Assembly (NCBI RefSeq): GCF_900176415.1 | Contig: NZ_FWXO01000002.1 | Coordinates: 124,001 to 188,000 of the forward strand | Length of the DNA stretch: 64,000 bases | Origin: Cellulophaga tyrosinoxydans | Lineage (GTDB): Bacteria; Bacteroidota; Bacteroidia; Flavobacteriales; Flavobacteriaceae | Direction of reading: 5' to 3' | Shown: positions 45,403 through 53,806 of the stretch, in pieces | How positions within the stretch are numbered: position 1 is the first letter of the stretch | How the letters are laid out: each line of letters opens with the position of its first letter | Notes under the pieces: model-generated | Database searches by the model: none | What the model was told of the DNA's origin: nothing | What the model saw: the letters and a program-made list of their open reading frames with translations, nothing else | Position numbers and translations under genes: made by a program

Positions 45403-46869
45403 ATGACAAATATTGAAAATAAAATATTTTCTGCGTACCAAAGAGATAGTGCATTGTATGATGAAATTTTTGATGAAGATGGCACCATAAAACAAGTATA
45501 TCAGAAATTATTTAATCTTTATGGAGAACATACTATTGAAGATTATGTGAAATTAAATTCTAAAGCCAAATCCTCTTTTTTTAATCAAGGAATAACTTTT
45601 CAAGTTTATGGTGATAAAGAAACAAAAGAGAAAATTTTTCCATTTGATCTTTTTCCTAGAATAATTGATCCTGAGGAATGGGAAGTTATAGAGAAAGGAT
45701 CCATACAGCGCAGTAAAGCTCTAAACCTTTTTCTATGGGATATATATCATGATAAGAATATTATTCGTGACGGAATTGTACCTATGGATTTGATAAGTTC
45801 TTCTGTCAATTATCTTGATCAAATGAATGGAATTGATCCACCTGGTGGAATTTATAATCATATTTCTGGTATTGACGTTATTAAACATAAAGATGGTAAA
45901 TACTATGTATTAGAAGATAATATTCGCTGTCCTTCAGGAGTGAGTTATGTAATTTGTAATAGAACAGCTTTAAAACGTGCACTCTTTGGCGTTTTTAATC
46001 ATTACCAAACGTACTCCGTAACAAATTATGCCGAAAATTTATTGGATCTTTTAGAAAGTGTAAAGCCAAAGGGAGTAGATATTCCAAACTGTGTAGTCAT
46101 CACCCCAGGTATGTACAATTCTGCTTTTTATGAACATTCATACCTAGCTAAAACAATGGGCGTTGAACTTGTGGAAGGAAGAGATCTTTTTGTGGAGAAC
46201 GACTTTGTATATATGAAAACTATAAAGGGGCCTGAAAAAGTTGATATTATATATCGGAGAATAGATGATCAGTTTTTAGATCCATTAGAGTTTAAGTCTG
46301 ATTCTGCTATAGGCGTTCCTGGTTTATTTGCAGCATATAAAAAAGGCAATGTTACTTTAGCAAATGCTCCCGGAACTGGTGTTGCAGATGACAAAGCAGT
46401 TTATACCTATATGCCACAAATAATAAAATACTATTTAGGCGAAGAACCCATCTTAAACAACGTACATACCTATCATTGCTCCAGACCAGATGAATTAAAA
46501 TATGTTTTAGAGCATATACACGAATTAGTTATTAAACCAGTTGATGAAGCTGGCGGTTATGGAATATCTATTGGAAATAGATTAACAAAATCTGAGATTG
46601 AACTTGTTAAGGCTCAAATAAAAGCAAGTCCAAGAAAATATGTAGCACAACCTATAATGTCCTTATCTGTTCATCCGACATACATAGATGAAACTGAAGA
46701 ATTTGAGCAACGACATGTAGATTTAAGAACATTTACAGTACTCGGAAAGGATAAAGAATTTGTGTTAAAAGGTGGTCTTACACGAGTAGCGTTAAAAAAA
46801 GGAAATCTAATTGTAAACTCATCCCAAGGGGGTGGATCCAAGGATACTTGGGTTCTAAAAAACAAATAA
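45403..46869 (+). CDS. Circularly permuted ATP-grasp protein
   Basis: A 488-residue cytosolic protein of the circularly permuted ATP-grasp group. LFPRIIDPEEWEVIEKGSIQRSKALNLFLWDIY lies in the first part, DLLDNIRCPSGVSYVICN-like YVLEDNIRCPSGVSY in the middle, and EAGGYGISIG and VAQPIMSLSVHPT near the end. These proteins are thought to form peptide or amide bonds with ATP. The alpha-E and transglutaminase genes follow, 3 bp and then 42 bp apart, as in the trio known in many bacteria. Products are not known. A weak TTTATTTG-type -7 site lies in the long leader. Confidence 0.87.
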   Translation: MTNIENKIFSAYQRDSALYDEIFDEDGTIKQVYQKLFNLYGEHTIEDYVKLNSKAKSSFFNQGITFQVYGDKETKEKIFPFDLFPRIIDPEEWEVIEKGSIQRSKALNLFLWDIYHDKNIIRDGIVPMDLISSSVNYLDQMNGIDPPGGIYNHISGIDVIKHKDGKYYVLEDNIRCPSGVSYVICNRTALKRALFGVFNHYQTYSVTNYAENLLDLLESVKPKGVDIPNCVVITPGMYNSAFYEHSYLAKTMGVELVEGRDLFVENDFVYMKTIKGPEKVDIIYRRIDDQFLDPLEFKSDSAIGVPGLFAAYKKGNVTLANAPGTGVADDKAVYTYMPQIIKYYLGEEPILNNVHTYHCSRPDELKYVLEHIHELVIKPVDEAGGYGISIGNRLTKSEIELVKAQIKASPRKYVAQPIMSLSVHPTYIDETEEFEQRHVDLRTFTVLGKDKEFVLKGGLTRVALKKGNLIVNSSQGGGSKDTWVLKNK

Positions 46870-46872
46870 AAT

Positions 46873-47820
46873 ATGCTTGCAAGAGTCGCTAATAACTTAT
46901 TCTGGATGGGTCGTTATATCGAGCGTTCAGAACATATTGCACGTTATTTAAATGTGAACTATTTTTCTTCCTTAGATGCTCCAAATCAATTATCTCAATC
47001 AAGGCAGTTTGTATTGCGTTCCATGTGCTTTATGGTTGGAGATCCTGAATTAGATGATGATAAAATATTATTGGAAGAAAATGTATTATATAAAATTGGC
47101 GTGGATCACAATACCCCATATTCTATAATAAATAATGTAAAATTAGCACGTGAAAACGCAAACAGCGCTAGAGATTTAATATCAACAGAGTTATACGAAG
47201 CCATTAACAAATTCTATCATTTCATATTAAACTATGATTCCACGGTTTTCGTGAAAAATGGGTTACACGACTTTACATTGAATATTACTGAAATGACGGA
47301 TATTTTGAGAGGTAAAATTCGAGGCACCCTACTCCATGATCCTGTATATGCTATTATTATGTTAGGGATAAACATGGAGCGTGCCACACAAATAATTAGA
47401 ATCATCAATGCAAAATATAACGATGCACTAAACTCTCAAGGGAGTTATGGTGATAAGTTTAGTAAAAGTTTTGAATGGACTACTTTATTGAAATGTGCCG
47501 AATCTTATGATATGATGAGAAGATATTATAAAAAAACACCAACAAGTGTATCTACTCTTGAATTTTTAATTCTTAATCCTAATTGCCCGCGTTCTATAAT
47601 GAATAGCTTAAATCAGGTGTATCGTCATATTAAAGTCTTAGATTCCACAACAAATTATAATAAAAATTCTACGGCCTTTCTAATTGGTAAAGTTCGCTCG
47701 GAAATACAATTTAAACACATAGAAGAAATCGAATGTAATATTCAAACATTTATTGAAAATATATTACAAAACTTATCCGAAATTAGCCTTAAAATGGAAA
47801 ATGAATTTTTTAATTATTAA
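46873..47820 (+). CDS. Alpha-E domain protein
   Basis: A 315-residue mostly helical protein. It begins MLARVANNLFWMGRYIERSEHIARYLNVN, the standard start of the alpha-E family. Later blocks include ENANSARDLISTELYEAINKFYH and ILGINMERATQIIRIIN-like YAIIMLGINMERATQ. It has no catalytic motif and probably acts as a partner of the ATP-grasp enzyme three bases upstream. That arrangement is the main reason to think they work together. Confidence 0.88.
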   Translation: MLARVANNLFWMGRYIERSEHIARYLNVNYFSSLDAPNQLSQSRQFVLRSMCFMVGDPELDDDKILLEENVLYKIGVDHNTPYSIINNVKLARENANSARDLISTELYEAINKFYHFILNYDSTVFVKNGLHDFTLNITEMTDILRGKIRGTLLHDPVYAIIMLGINMERATQIIRIINAKYNDALNSQGSYGDKFSKSFEWTTLLKCAESYDMMRRYYKKTPTSVSTLEFLILNPNCPRSIMNSLNQVYRHIKVLDSTTNYNKNSTAFLIGKVRSEIQFKHIEEIECNIQTFIENILQNLSEISLKMENEFFNY

Positions 47821-47862
47821 ACCGGTTCTAATACTGTAACTTAGCCGCAATTTTACCTTAAT

Positions 47863-48717
47863 ATGTCACTAGAATATACTATTACTTATAGTACTAAAAA
47901 TACGTATGAAAATATTGTGCATAGTGCCCATTGGCAGTTTTTAATTATTCCTGAAACTAACGAAACACAAGATTTTGTAACCACGAATTTTAGTAACTCC
48001 CTTGCTGCGATAAATGAGTTCTCAATTAATGGCTATGGTTTTAATACTATACGAGTAAACCCTAGAAAAGCGTTTCAAGAAATTACTTTTACGGCTGAGT
48101 TTAAAGTTGTGAAAAAAGAAATAAATCCATTTAAATTTAATCTATCCGATAACTCGAAGCTAGATTATCAAGAACTTGACTCCCTAAATTTTAAAGTTGA
48201 TTTTGAACAATATCTAAAAAATACACCCTTTACAACATTACCCGATGGTACAAATGGTTTATTTCAGTTAGACTATAGTAAATCAATATTTGAAAATCTT
48301 ACAAATTTAAACCAGTGGACCTACAATCATATTTATTTTAAAGTAGATGTGACCAATGTGCATACCATACTAGAAGATATTATAACTAAAAGACATGGCG
48401 TGTGTCAAGATTTCGCACATTTATTTTGTGCAATTGCACGTGCATATCAAATACCTGCGAGGTACGTTTCTGGTTACTTACACCAAGGCAATGGATATTT
48501 TGGTGATTCACAAATGCATGCCTGGGTTGAAACCTATATTCCAAATGTAGGATGGGTGGGTTTTGATCCAACCAACAATATTTTGGTAGCTGCAGACCAC
48601 ATCAAAGTTTGCCATGGAAAAGACTATCAAGATTGTGCGCCATTAAAAGGAATTGTATACAGCGAAGGTCAAAATGAAACACAATATTCTGTACAAGTTA
48701 TTAGCCAACAACAGTAA
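47863..48717 (+). CDS. Transglutaminase-like cysteine peptidase
   Basis: A 284-residue protein with a Bact_transglu-type N-terminal beta domain, followed by a transglutaminase-like domain. The triad is Cys181 (GVCQDFAH), His219 (QMHAWVE) and Asp235 (GFDPTNN). It may cut or exchange amide bonds in a peptide made by the ATP-grasp partner. The length matches homologues in the trio. No signal peptide is visible, so it is cytosolic. It begins 42 bp after the alpha-E gene. Confidence 0.88.
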   Translation: MSLEYTITYSTKNTYENIVHSAHWQFLIIPETNETQDFVTTNFSNSLAAINEFSINGYGFNTIRVNPRKAFQEITFTAEFKVVKKEINPFKFNLSDNSKLDYQELDSLNFKVDFEQYLKNTPFTTLPDGTNGLFQLDYSKSIFENLTNLNQWTYNHIYFKVDVTNVHTILEDIITKRHGVCQDFAHLFCAIARAYQIPARYVSGYLHQGNGYFGDSQMHAWVETYIPNVGWVGFDPTNNILVAADHIKVCHGKDYQDCAPLKGIVYSEGQNETQYSVQVISQQQ

Positions 48718-48788
48718 ATAAACTTTTTTCACCTAGGTTAAGATTTCAAGTAAAAAGAAGCTTATTTTTGCTATTAAATTAGTGCAAA

Positions 48789-49890
48789 ATGACAATTACT
48801 ACAGACTTATATAAAAGTCTTTTAGATCGCCTTGGTGCGTTAAGGAGGTATCTTTGACGTTGATGCCAAACTTATCGAAATAGAAAACGAACAAGAAAAA
48901 ACCCTAGCTCCAGACTTTTGGGATAATGCGCAAAAGGCACAGGAGCACATGAAATTTATTCAATCTAAAAAGAAATGGGTTGATGATTATCATGCTGCCG
49001 AAAACTTGGTGAATGATCTTGAAGTTCTACTTGAGTTTCAGAAAGAAGGCGGTGTCTCCGAATCTGAAATAGAAAAGCATTATATTAAAACTTTAGATAG
49101 CATAGAAAACCTAGAGTTTAAAAACATGTTATCTGAAGAAGGTGATGAATTACCTGCTATTTTACAAATAACCGCAGGAGCTGGCGGCACTGAAAGTTGC
49201 GACTGGGCATCAATGCTCATGCGGATGTATATGATGTGGTGCGAGAAAAATGGCTATAAGGTAAAAGAATTAAATTATCAAGAAGGCGATGTTGCCGGTA
49301 TCAAAACCGTTACAATTGAAATTGATGGCGAGTTTGCCTTTGGTTGGTTAAAGGGTGAAAATGGTGTACACCGTTTGGTACGTATTTCCCCATTTGATAG
49401 TAACGCAAAGCGTCATACCTCATTTGCATCAGTATATGTATATCCATTGGTTGATGATAGTATTGAGATAGAAATTAATCCAGCAGATGTAGAAATTACC
49501 ACTGCTAGATCCAGTGGTGCTGGAGGACAAAATGTAAATAAGGTAGAAACCAAAGTACAACTTACACATAAACCCACCGGAATACAAATTTCATGTTCCG
49601 ACTCAAGATCGCAACACGACAATAGAGCAACAGCATTAAAGATGTTAAAATCGCAATTGTATGAAATAGAATTGCGTAAAAAATTTGAAGCTCGTCAAGA
49701 AATTGAATCCTCTAAAATGAAGATTGAATGGGGATCTCAAATTCGTAATTATGTAATGCATCCTTATAAATTGGTTAAAGATGTAAGAACCGGTACTGAA
49801 ACGGGGAATGTTGATGCTGTAATGGACGGTGAAATAGATAAATTCTTAAAATCTTATCTAATGATGATGGGGCAAAAAGAAGAAGAATAG
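48789..49890 (+). CDS. prfB: Peptide chain release factor 2, programmed +1 frameshift
   Basis: The ribosome must shift at a UGA after 22 codons: the zero frame (ATG 48789 to CTT 48852-48854) ends in TGA at 48855-48857. Skipping T48855 continues in frame as GAC at 48856, giving 366 residues, the normal RF2 length. The site is AGGAGG (48843-48848), three bases, then CTTTGAC, the classic prfB autoregulation signal. RF2-specific SPF is at about residues 200-202, and the GGQ catalytic motif at about 245-247 in [10 protein letters not shown]. An annotation starting at ATG 48949 would lose the N-terminal domain. TATTTTTG at 48763-48770 is a -7 candidate. It releases peptides at UAA and UGA. Confidence 0.95.
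48843..48858 (+). promoter_or_regulatory. prfB +1 recoding site
   Basis: AGGAGG Shine-Dalgarno-like element, 3-nt spacer TAT, slippery CTT, in-frame TGA and then C. Shifting +1 joins the two frames. Low RF2 favours the shift, so it senses RF2 supply. The good internal SD is notable in a genome with few SD sequences. Confidence 0.95.
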
Positions 49891-49995
49891 CATAAAAATT
49901 TGTAATACATTACAACAATAAAATGATAGGCATGGTCTTTGAATACTTTATTAAGATAAAGAATAAGATCAAAATTCAATAATATAACTATTAAG

Positions 49996-50340
49996 ATGAT
50001 AAAAATATACCATAATCCAAGGTGTGGAAAATCAAGAGAAGGATTGCAAATTTTAGAAGAATCAGGAAAAGATTTTGAAGTGGTAAAATATTTGGAAAAG
50101 ATTCCTACTAAATCAGAACTTAAAGCTATTTTGGGTTTATTAGAAATACCTGCTATAGATTTGGTTCGCAAAAATGAGGCTATTTGGAAAGACAATTTCA
50201 AAGGCAAAACTTTATCAGAAGAGCAGGTTATCGATGCACTACTCGCCCATCCAAAACTTATTGAAAGACCTATAGTAATTGCAAATAATAAAGCTGTAAT
50301 TGGCAGACCTACTTCTTCCATTCATTCTATAATTTCATAA
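49996..50340 (+). CDS. ArsC-family arsenate reductase/Spx-like protein
   Basis: A 114-residue thioredoxin-fold protein of the ArsC family. The catalytic Cys is in NPRCGKSREG near residue 10, and the ligand segment LIERPIVIANNKAVIGRP has the conserved Arg residues. This is the arrangement of glutaredoxin-linked arsenate reductase. No ars operon is adjacent, so a general oxidoreductase role is equally possible. It lies alone between prfB and the 50444 gene. Confidence 0.8.
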   Translation: MIKIYHNPRCGKSREGLQILEESGKDFEVVKYLEKIPTKSELKAILGLLEIPAIDLVRKNEAIWKDNFKGKTLSEEQVIDALLAHPKLIERPIVIANNKAVIGRPTSSIHSIIS

Positions 50341-50363
50341 AGCATAAAATAAAGGGTTAAGTG

Positions 50364-50391
50364 TTTAAAATCATTTTAACAAACATTTAAC
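50364..50391 (+). promoter_or_regulatory. 11-bp-phased TTTAAM direct repeats
   Basis: TTTAAA (50364-50369), TTTAAC (50375-50380) and TTTAAC (50386-50391) recur exactly every 11 bp. The inner two read TTAACA-N5-TTAACC, similar to Pho-type boxes of OmpR-family regulators. A TAGTTTTA -7-like element follows at 50414-50421, then ATG 50444. Confidence 0.45.
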
Positions 50392-50443
50392 CAAGTGTGT
50401 TTAAACCTTAAGTTAGTTTTAATATCCAATAACATTATAAACC

Positions 50444-50902
50444 ATGAAAACTAAAGTAAAATATATAATAGCAATAGTAGTTATTTTTTCAGCATTTACA
50501 GATATCCAAGCCCAATACGGCAATGGTTATGGTAATGGGTACGGTGGTAGACAACGAAATACCATGCCGCAAACGCCATCACCACAAGAAGAACCAAAAG
50601 CCTTAACAGCGGAACAAATTGTGGATAACGAAATGCCGAATATTACTGAAGTAGTTGGTTTAAACCCTTTTGAAGAGGCTATCGTTAGAACTATATTGAC
50701 AAAATATGTTCAAAAACGTATAGAGTTACAAATTTTAAAGCTTGATCCTGAAAAAACTAGAGCAGCAATGGAAAACATTGTAAAGGATCAAGAAGAAGAA
50801 TTAAAAGCAAGTTTGCCCGAAGAAAAATATGAGGCTTTCGCTCAACTTCAAAAAGATAGATTTAAAAGTAAAAAGAAAAAGAAGAAGAAAAACAAAGATT
50901 AA
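50444..50902 (+). CDS. Exported Gly-rich/Lys-tailed protein, unknown
   Basis: A 152-residue protein with a signal peptide (ending IQAQ, about residue 24). A YGNGYGNGYGGRQRN glycine-rich segment follows, then a helical region (about 50-135) with NPFEEAIVRTILTKYVQKRIELQ. The tail is KSKKKKKKKNKD. It probably lies in the periplasm or at the envelope. It sits 12 bp before an outer-membrane barrel gene, so the two look like an operon. No recognised domain. Phased TTTAAM repeats lie just upstream. Confidence 0.65.
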   Translation: MKTKVKYIIAIVVIFSAFTDIQAQYGNGYGNGYGGRQRNTMPQTPSPQEEPKALTAEQIVDNEMPNITEVVGLNPFEEAIVRTILTKYVQKRIELQILKLDPEKTRAAMENIVKDQEEELKASLPEEKYEAFAQLQKDRFKSKKKKKKKNKD

Positions 50903-50914
50903 CTAAAACAAGCT

Positions 50915-53392
50915 ATGAGAAAACTACTGCCTATTATTCTATTATTTTCAACATTTACCATTTACGCACAACGACCACAAGAAGTAAATCCAATTAAAAT
51001 TACGGGAACAGTTTTAGAACAAGACACAAACCAACCCTTAGAATATGCAACTTTAGTTTTACAAAGCATAGATAATCCAAGTAAAATCTCTGGAGGCATT
51101 ACAGATGCTAATGGAAAATATGAAGTAGAAGCCCAGCCAGGAAAATATAATGTTAGTATTGAATATATTGGTTATAAAACCTATAAGCTCCCAAATCAAA
51201 ATTTAACAAAATCAATAGATTTAGGCATTACAAAATTAGCTCCAGATGTTGCTGAATTAGAGGGGGTTGAAGTAGTTGGTGAAAAAACTACCGTTGAAAT
51301 TAGACTCGATAAAAAAGTATATAATATTGGAAAAGATTTAACCAACAGCGGAGCAAATATTAGTGATGCTTTAAATAATGTACCATCAGTAACTGTCGAT
51401 GTTGATGGAGCAATAAGTTTAAGAGGAAATGAAAATGTTCGTATTTTAATAAATGGTAGACCATCAGCCTTGGCTGGATTTGGTTCTACTGACGCCTTAA
51501 GACAATTACCTGCAGATGCTATTGAAAAAGTAGAGGTTATTACCAGTCCATCAGCACGATATGATGCAGAAGGTACTGCTGGAATTTTAAATATAATTTT
51601 AAAAAAGGAAAAAACTTTAGGGTTTAATGGCTCCATTAATACAACTATTGGATATCCAACTTCAAGTCAAATTAATAGCAATCTAAATTTAAGAACAGAC
51701 AAATTTAATATCTTTAATACGCTAGGTTACTCTTATCGAGAAGCACCAGGAAATGGCTTATTTGATAACACCTATGTGAATGGTACTTATGATAGAATTA
51801 TCGAAGATAGAGATATTAATAGATTAGATAAAGGTTATAATGGTAATTTAGGAATTGAATACTTTATTACTGATAAATCTTCAATAACGGCAAGTGTTTT
51901 TGGCCGTATTTCTGACGAGTCCGATATTACCGATAATGATAGTAAACGATTTATTGATAACATCTTGACAAACCAAACCTTTAGAAAGGAAGATGAAAAA
52001 CAAGATGACAACAGTGTTCAAGTATCATTAAACTATATTAATAACTTTAATGATAATGGTCATAAACTAACTAGTGATTTTCAATATTCTAAAAATACCG
52101 AAGACTTGTTAACTCGTATTAATGAAAATAATACAGTACCAAATAATGATTTATTAGCAAGAGAAAATATTTATCAAAACGAAATTCAGAATGAATATTT
52201 ATTTCAAGCTGATTATGTTTTACCAATGGGTGATGCACAATTTGAGGCTGGATATAGAGGTAATTTTGAACAAACTATAACTGACTATCAACTAGATACT
52301 TTAAATCAGAATTCAGGACAATTTGAAACAAATTTAGATTTAACCAATAAGTTTACATACGATGAAAATGTGAATGCTTTTTATTCCCAATATGGAAATA
52401 AATTCGGGAAATTCTCATTTCTATTAGGTTTGCGATTAGAAAATACGCAATTAAAAGGTAAAGTAGAATCTGAATATGACATCGAAGCTTTGCAAGAAAT
52501 ACTTGGTTCGGAAGTAGATTTAAATTTTGATAAAAATTATTTAGGCTTATTCCCCACTTTCAATATGACTTTTGAATTGAATGAAATGGAAAGCATCACT
52601 TTAGGCTATAATAGAAGAATAAACAGACCTAGAGGACGTTTCATTAATCCTTTTCCATCAAGATCAAGTAGAACCAACGTATTTCAAGGAAATCCGGACT
52701 TAGATCCTGCTTATGCCAATGCATACGATTTAGGTTATCTAAAAAGATGGGAAAAATTAACTTTAACTTCATCTATTTACTATCAAAAAGAAACGAATTC
52801 TTTTGAACGTGTACAAGAAGAAACGGGACAAACCACCTCTGATGGTATTAGCATTATTAGATCAATACCTATTAACCTTTCTACAAATGAACGTATTGGA
52901 GCCGAGGCTGGAGTTTTGTATAATCCAACAAAATGGTTGCGATTAAATGGTAGTTTCAACTTCTTCCAATTTGAAACTGACGGAATTTTTAACAATGTTG
53001 ATTATGGTGCAAAAAACACAAGTTGGTTCTCACGTTTTAGTTCTAAAATAACATTACCTTCTAAAATAGATTGGCAAACTAATTTCTTTTATAGAGGACC
53101 AAGTGAAAATTCTCAAACAAAAAATAAAGGAATTGCTTTTACCAGTATGGCATTTAGTAAAGATGTATTTAGTGACAAAGGAACTATAACTTTTAACGTA
53201 AGTGATCTTTTTAATTCAGCAAAAAGAAGATCGTATACTGAAACTGCATTCTTTACGTCAGACAGTGAGTTTCAATGGAGAGTAAGACAGTTTACCTTAG
53301 GTTTTGTTTATAGATTTAACCAACCAAAAGGTAAAACTAAACAGAGACAACCACAGCAACAAAATGATGATGATGGTCAAGGAGAATTTTAG
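50915..53392 (+). CDS. TonB-dependent-receptor-like outer-membrane beta-barrel protein
   Basis: An 825-residue outer-membrane protein. Signal peptide (ending IYAQ), then a CarboxypepD-regulatory-like domain (about residues 28-105, ITGTVLEQDTNQPLEYATLVLQ). A plug domain follows (about 118-225), containing LDKKVYNIGKDL and GAISLRGNENVRILINGRPSAL. The rest is a barrel of the OMP_b-brl_3 kind, with PGNGLFDNTYVNG and NVFQGNPDLDPAYANAYDLGYLKRWEKL. The tail is Gln/Pro-rich (QRQPQQQNDDDGQGEF). Substrate is unknown. It is paired with the Lys-tailed protein gene. Confidence 0.85.
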   Translation: MRKLLPIILLFSTFTIYAQRPQEVNPIKITGTVLEQDTNQPLEYATLVLQSIDNPSKISGGITDANGKYEVEAQPGKYNVSIEYIGYKTYKLPNQNLTKSIDLGITKLAPDVAELEGVEVVGEKTTVEIRLDKKVYNIGKDLTNSGANISDALNNVPSVTVDVDGAISLRGNENVRILINGRPSALAGFGSTDALRQLPADAIEKVEVITSPSARYDAEGTAGILNIILKKEKTLGFNGSINTTIGYPTSSQINSNLNLRTDKFNIFNTLGYSYREAPGNGLFDNTYVNGTYDRIIEDRDINRLDKGYNGNLGIEYFITDKSSITASVFGRISDESDITDNDSKRFIDNILTNQTFRKEDEKQDDNSVQVSLNYINNFNDNGHKLTSDFQYSKNTEDLLTRINENNTVPNNDLLARENIYQNEIQNEYLFQADYVLPMGDAQFEAGYRGNFEQTITDYQLDTLNQNSGQFETNLDLTNKFTYDENVNAFYSQYGNKFGKFSFLLGLRLENTQLKGKVESEYDIEALQEILGSEVDLNFDKNYLGLFPTFNMTFELNEMESITLGYNRRINRPRGRFINPFPSRSSRTNVFQGNPDLDPAYANAYDLGYLKRWEKLTLTSSIYYQKETNSFERVQEETGQTTSDGISIIRSIPINLSTNERIGAEAGVLYNPTKWLRLNGSFNFFQFETDGIFNNVDYGAKNTSWFSRFSSKITLPSKIDWQTNFFYRGPSENSQTKNKGIAFTSMAFSKDVFSDKGTITFNVSDLFNSAKRRSYTETAFFTSDSEFQWRVRQFTLGFVYRFNQPKGKTKQRQPQQQNDDDGQGEF

Positions 53393-53414
53393 AATAGATA
53401 AATTACAGCAAATA

Positions 53415-53440
53415 AAAAAGAAGCCAATAGGCTTCTTTTT
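53415..53440. terminator. Bidirectional terminator
   Basis: Perfect 11-bp inverted repeat aaaaagaagcc / ggcttcttttt with a 4-nt loop, between the barrel gene (stop 53392) and the small minus-strand gene (stop 53486). Confidence 0.88.
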
Positions 53441-53485
53441 TATTTATAAGATAAAACAGTGTAAACTTTAATACACTGCAAATAA

Positions 53486-53662
53486 TTATTCCTCGTTTAG
53501 CTTCGCTTTTTTAGCGTCACGCTTTTCTTTAAGAAATTCTAATAAAGAACCACCTAACCAATAAGGGATTACAAAAGTTAATAAAAAAATCATTAGCCAG
53601 AAACCAATTGTTAATATGGTTAAAAAAGCTATAAAACCTAAGTATTGGTCAAATTCAAACAT
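53486..53662 (-). CDS. 58-residue membrane protein
   Basis: A complete ORF, ATG to TAA, of 58 residues. Residues 1-8 are acidic/polar (MFEFDQYL). Hydrophobic residues about 9-38 contain one long or two short helices with WLMIFLLTFVIPYWLGG. The C-terminal 18 residues are charged (LKEKRDAKKAKLNEE). The topology and flanking terminator make it look like a real small inner-membrane protein. No known family is recognised. Confidence 0.6.
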   Translation of the reverse strand: MFEFDQYLGFIAFLTILTIGFWLMIFLLTFVIPYWLGGSLLEFLKEKRDAKKAKLNEE

Positions 53663-53751
53663 GATAGTATTTTTTAATATGGCAAAGATACTTTGAAAAT
53701 GATGAATACTACAAACGAATACTAAAAAAAATTATAAAAAAAATGCAGACA

Positions 53752-53783
53752 TTGAATAAAAAAATTACAATACGATATATTTG
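53752..53783 (+). promoter_or_regulatory. Promoter for fumC
   Basis: TTG (53752-53754), a 21-bp spacer and TATATTTG (53776-53783) match the flavobacterial consensus exactly. The ATG is 23 nt downstream. This is the clearest vegetative promoter in the window. Confidence 0.72.
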
Positions 53784-53806
53784 TAGTATCCATAAATAAA
53801 ATTCAA

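Noticed and set aside
48949-49890. prfB taken to begin at ATG 48949
   Set aside because: The upstream recoding site and frame continuity show that this is an internal Met.
49854-50321. 155-residue minus-strand ORF across the ArsC-like gene
   Set aside because: The plus strand has the complete ArsC motif; the antisense frame shows no family resemblance.
51196-51636. 146-residue minus-strand ORF
   Set aside because: Shadow of the plug domain of the outer-membrane protein.
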